Source of the DNA: Geotrypetes seraphini
Taxonomy: Eukaryota; Chordata; Amphibia; Gymnophiona; Dermophiidae
NCBI RefSeq assembly: GCF_902459505.1
Contig: NC_047094.1
Span: 26,211,241-26,275,240 of the forward strand
DNA: 64,000 bases
Reading direction: 5' to 3'
Shown here: one piece after another, positions 62,871 to 64,000 of the stretch
Position numbering within the stretch: the stretch's first letter is position 1
Layout: each line of letters starts with the position of its first letter
Made by a program: the position numbers and the translations under genes
The notes under the pieces: model-generated
Seen by the model: only the letters and a program-made list of their open reading frames with translations
Databases searched by the model: none
What the model was told of the DNA's origin: nothing

Positions 62871-64000
62871 TCTTAAATAATAAAATGCTAGCCGCGCATG
62901 CGCACTTGAGCCGCATGTTCCCTGATCCCTTTTCTGTCGGGGTGTGACGAGCACGAGTGCGCATGCGCACTTAGTACGTCACTGGCGGGGATGGAGAGAA
63001 GCAGCGTTGCTGGGCAAGGAGCCGTCCTCGCACGCCCCGAGACCAGGGCAATCTCAAGGCGCAGTGGTCATGCTAGGGGTAGGGTATGGAGGAGAGCTTT
63101 GAGACAGGCGGCTGTCGGCGGAGAGCAGCCGAATGCAGGAAGCGGAGCAGCCAGGTAAAAAAAAAAACAACAAAAAACAACCGAGCGAGCCGGGCCGCTG
63201 AGAAAGCGCGGGAGGCCTGGCCCGGGCTGCGGACGGGGACGGAGCTGGGTCCTTTGCCGCTCACTCCCCTTCCCTTCCCGCGGACCCGACTACCTTGGCG
63301 ATTCAAGCAGCGTGTGCAGCAGTCTTCACTGCCCTTTTACTGCCGCGTCTCTGATGATGTCATCAGGGACGTGCCAGAGTAAATCAGGGCAGTAGAAGGA
63401 CCCGAAGCAGCGTGTACGCTGCTTGAATCGCCGGGTAGGTAGTCGGCTCCGCGGGAAGGGAAGGGAAGGGGGGAGGGGCAGCAAGGACTCTGGGGAGAAT
63501 GGCAGACACCGGCCCTGTACTAACTCCCATGGACAGGGGGAGCAGGAACAGGTGCTGATGGACAGGGGGGGGAAATGAAGGGAGGCCTATTGCTGGACAG
63601 AGGGAGCAGGAAGAGGTGATGACGGACAGGGGGGGGAAATGAAGGGAGGCCTACTGCTGGACAGGGGGAGCAGGAAGAGGTGCTGATGGACGGGGGGGGG
63701 GAAATGAAGGGAGGCCTATTGCTGGACAGAGGGAGCAGGAAGAGGTGTTGATGGACAGGGGGGAAAAAGGAAGGGAGGCTTATTGCTGGACAGGGGGAAC
63801 AGGAAGAGGTGCTGATGGACAGGGGGGAAAAATGAAGGGAGGCCTACTGCTGGACAGGGGGAGCAGGAAGAGGTGCTGATGGACAGGGGGGGGGAAATGA
63901 AGGGAGGCCTACTGCTGGACAGGGGGAGCAGGAAGAGGTGCTGATGGACGGGGGGGGAAATGAAGGGAGGCCTACTGCTGGACAGAGGGAGCAAGAAGAG
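62871..64000 (+). mobile_element. Helitron 5' part, running off the window
   Basis: Starts A|TCTTAAATAATAAAATGC then TAGCCGCGCATGCGCACTTG, matching the 5' end of the copy at 16120 (CCTAGCCGCGCATGCGCAC). No 3' hairpin/CTRR is reached before 64000. The interior has a fold-back (GGCGATTCAAGCAGCGTGTG at 63297 against CGTGTACGCTGCTTGAATCG at 63411) and the minisatellite below. Confidence 0.7.
63530..64000. repeat. Minisatellite, 64-bp unit, at least 7 copies
   Basis: CTGATGGACAGGGGGGGGAA, ATGAAGGGAGGCCTATTGCT and GGACAGAGGGAGCAGGAAGA in each unit; starts near 63553, 63618, 63681, 63746, 63810, 63875 and 63938 and continues past the window end. Units differ mainly in G-run length. Confidence 0.9.

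Noticed and set aside
63086-63382. 98-codon frame with an exon-like G+C-rich start near a CpG-rich stretch
   Set aside because: It lies inside the Helitron copy that starts at 62871 and crosses its internal fold-back; no recognisable POLR3E sequence.
63530-64000. CRISPR-like regular spacing
   Set aside because: The 64-bp units are repeated whole, with no unique spacers; it is a minisatellite in a vertebrate genome.

Overview
This is a vertebrate nuclear window, most likely from an amphibian and probably a caecilian. That assignment is an inference. It rests on spliced host genes in large introns, many CR1-like and L2-like LINE fragments, a DIRS-like fossil, Helitrons, and crowds of short fold-back DNA transposons of kinds I associate with caecilian genomes. 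I see nothing bacterial, viral or plasmid-like as a working unit.

Three host genes are supported. (1) MFSD13B, an MFS transporter-like membrane protein, lies on the minus strand with coding exons at 5913-6062 and 2802-3533; its C-terminal exons must lie left of the window. (2) CDR2, cerebellar degeneration-related protein 2, lies on the plus strand and is complete. Its five coding exons (11519-11597, 31860-31972, 42485-42633, 43857-44027, 46603-47443) join in frame to 450 codons plus stop, close to the human 454 aa. A CpG-rich promoter lies just upstream and a poly(A) signal at 48258. (3) POLR3E, RNA polymerase III subunit RPC5, lies on the minus strand with its last two coding exons at 61353-61478 and 58677-58733; the rest lies right of the window. 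The order and orientation (MFSD13B and CDR2 divergent, CDR2 and POLR3E convergent) match the mammalian neighbourhood as I remember it, which supports all three names.

Almost everything else is interspersed repeat. Layout: 1-11 kb, the MFSD13B part with hAT elements, LINE scraps and MITEs; 11-47 kb, CDR2, whose 20-kb first intron and later introns are packed with L1-like, L2-like and CR1-like LINE pieces, a Helitron inside a tRNA-derived SINE, hAT elements with clear 8-bp target duplications, a piggyBac-like MITE, a mariner fossil, two long TA-flanked MITEs and several minisatellites; 48-57.5 kb, the convergent intergenic stretch with CR1 pieces and a DIRS-like fossil carrying a 1.5-kb hAT-like insertion; 57.6-64 kb, the POLR3E 3' end with two Helitrons, one running off the window with a 64-bp minisatellite.

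I found no clear new protein system. The best leads are two hammerhead-ribozyme-like folds (3758-3807 and 19767-19813), an 8-bp-duplicating hAT-like family whose ends begin TAGAGA instead of CAG, and internal modules shared between elements with unrelated termini. Two fold-back elements sitting back to back on one repeated target site, and long near-perfect hairpins inside transcribed introns, are also worth checking.
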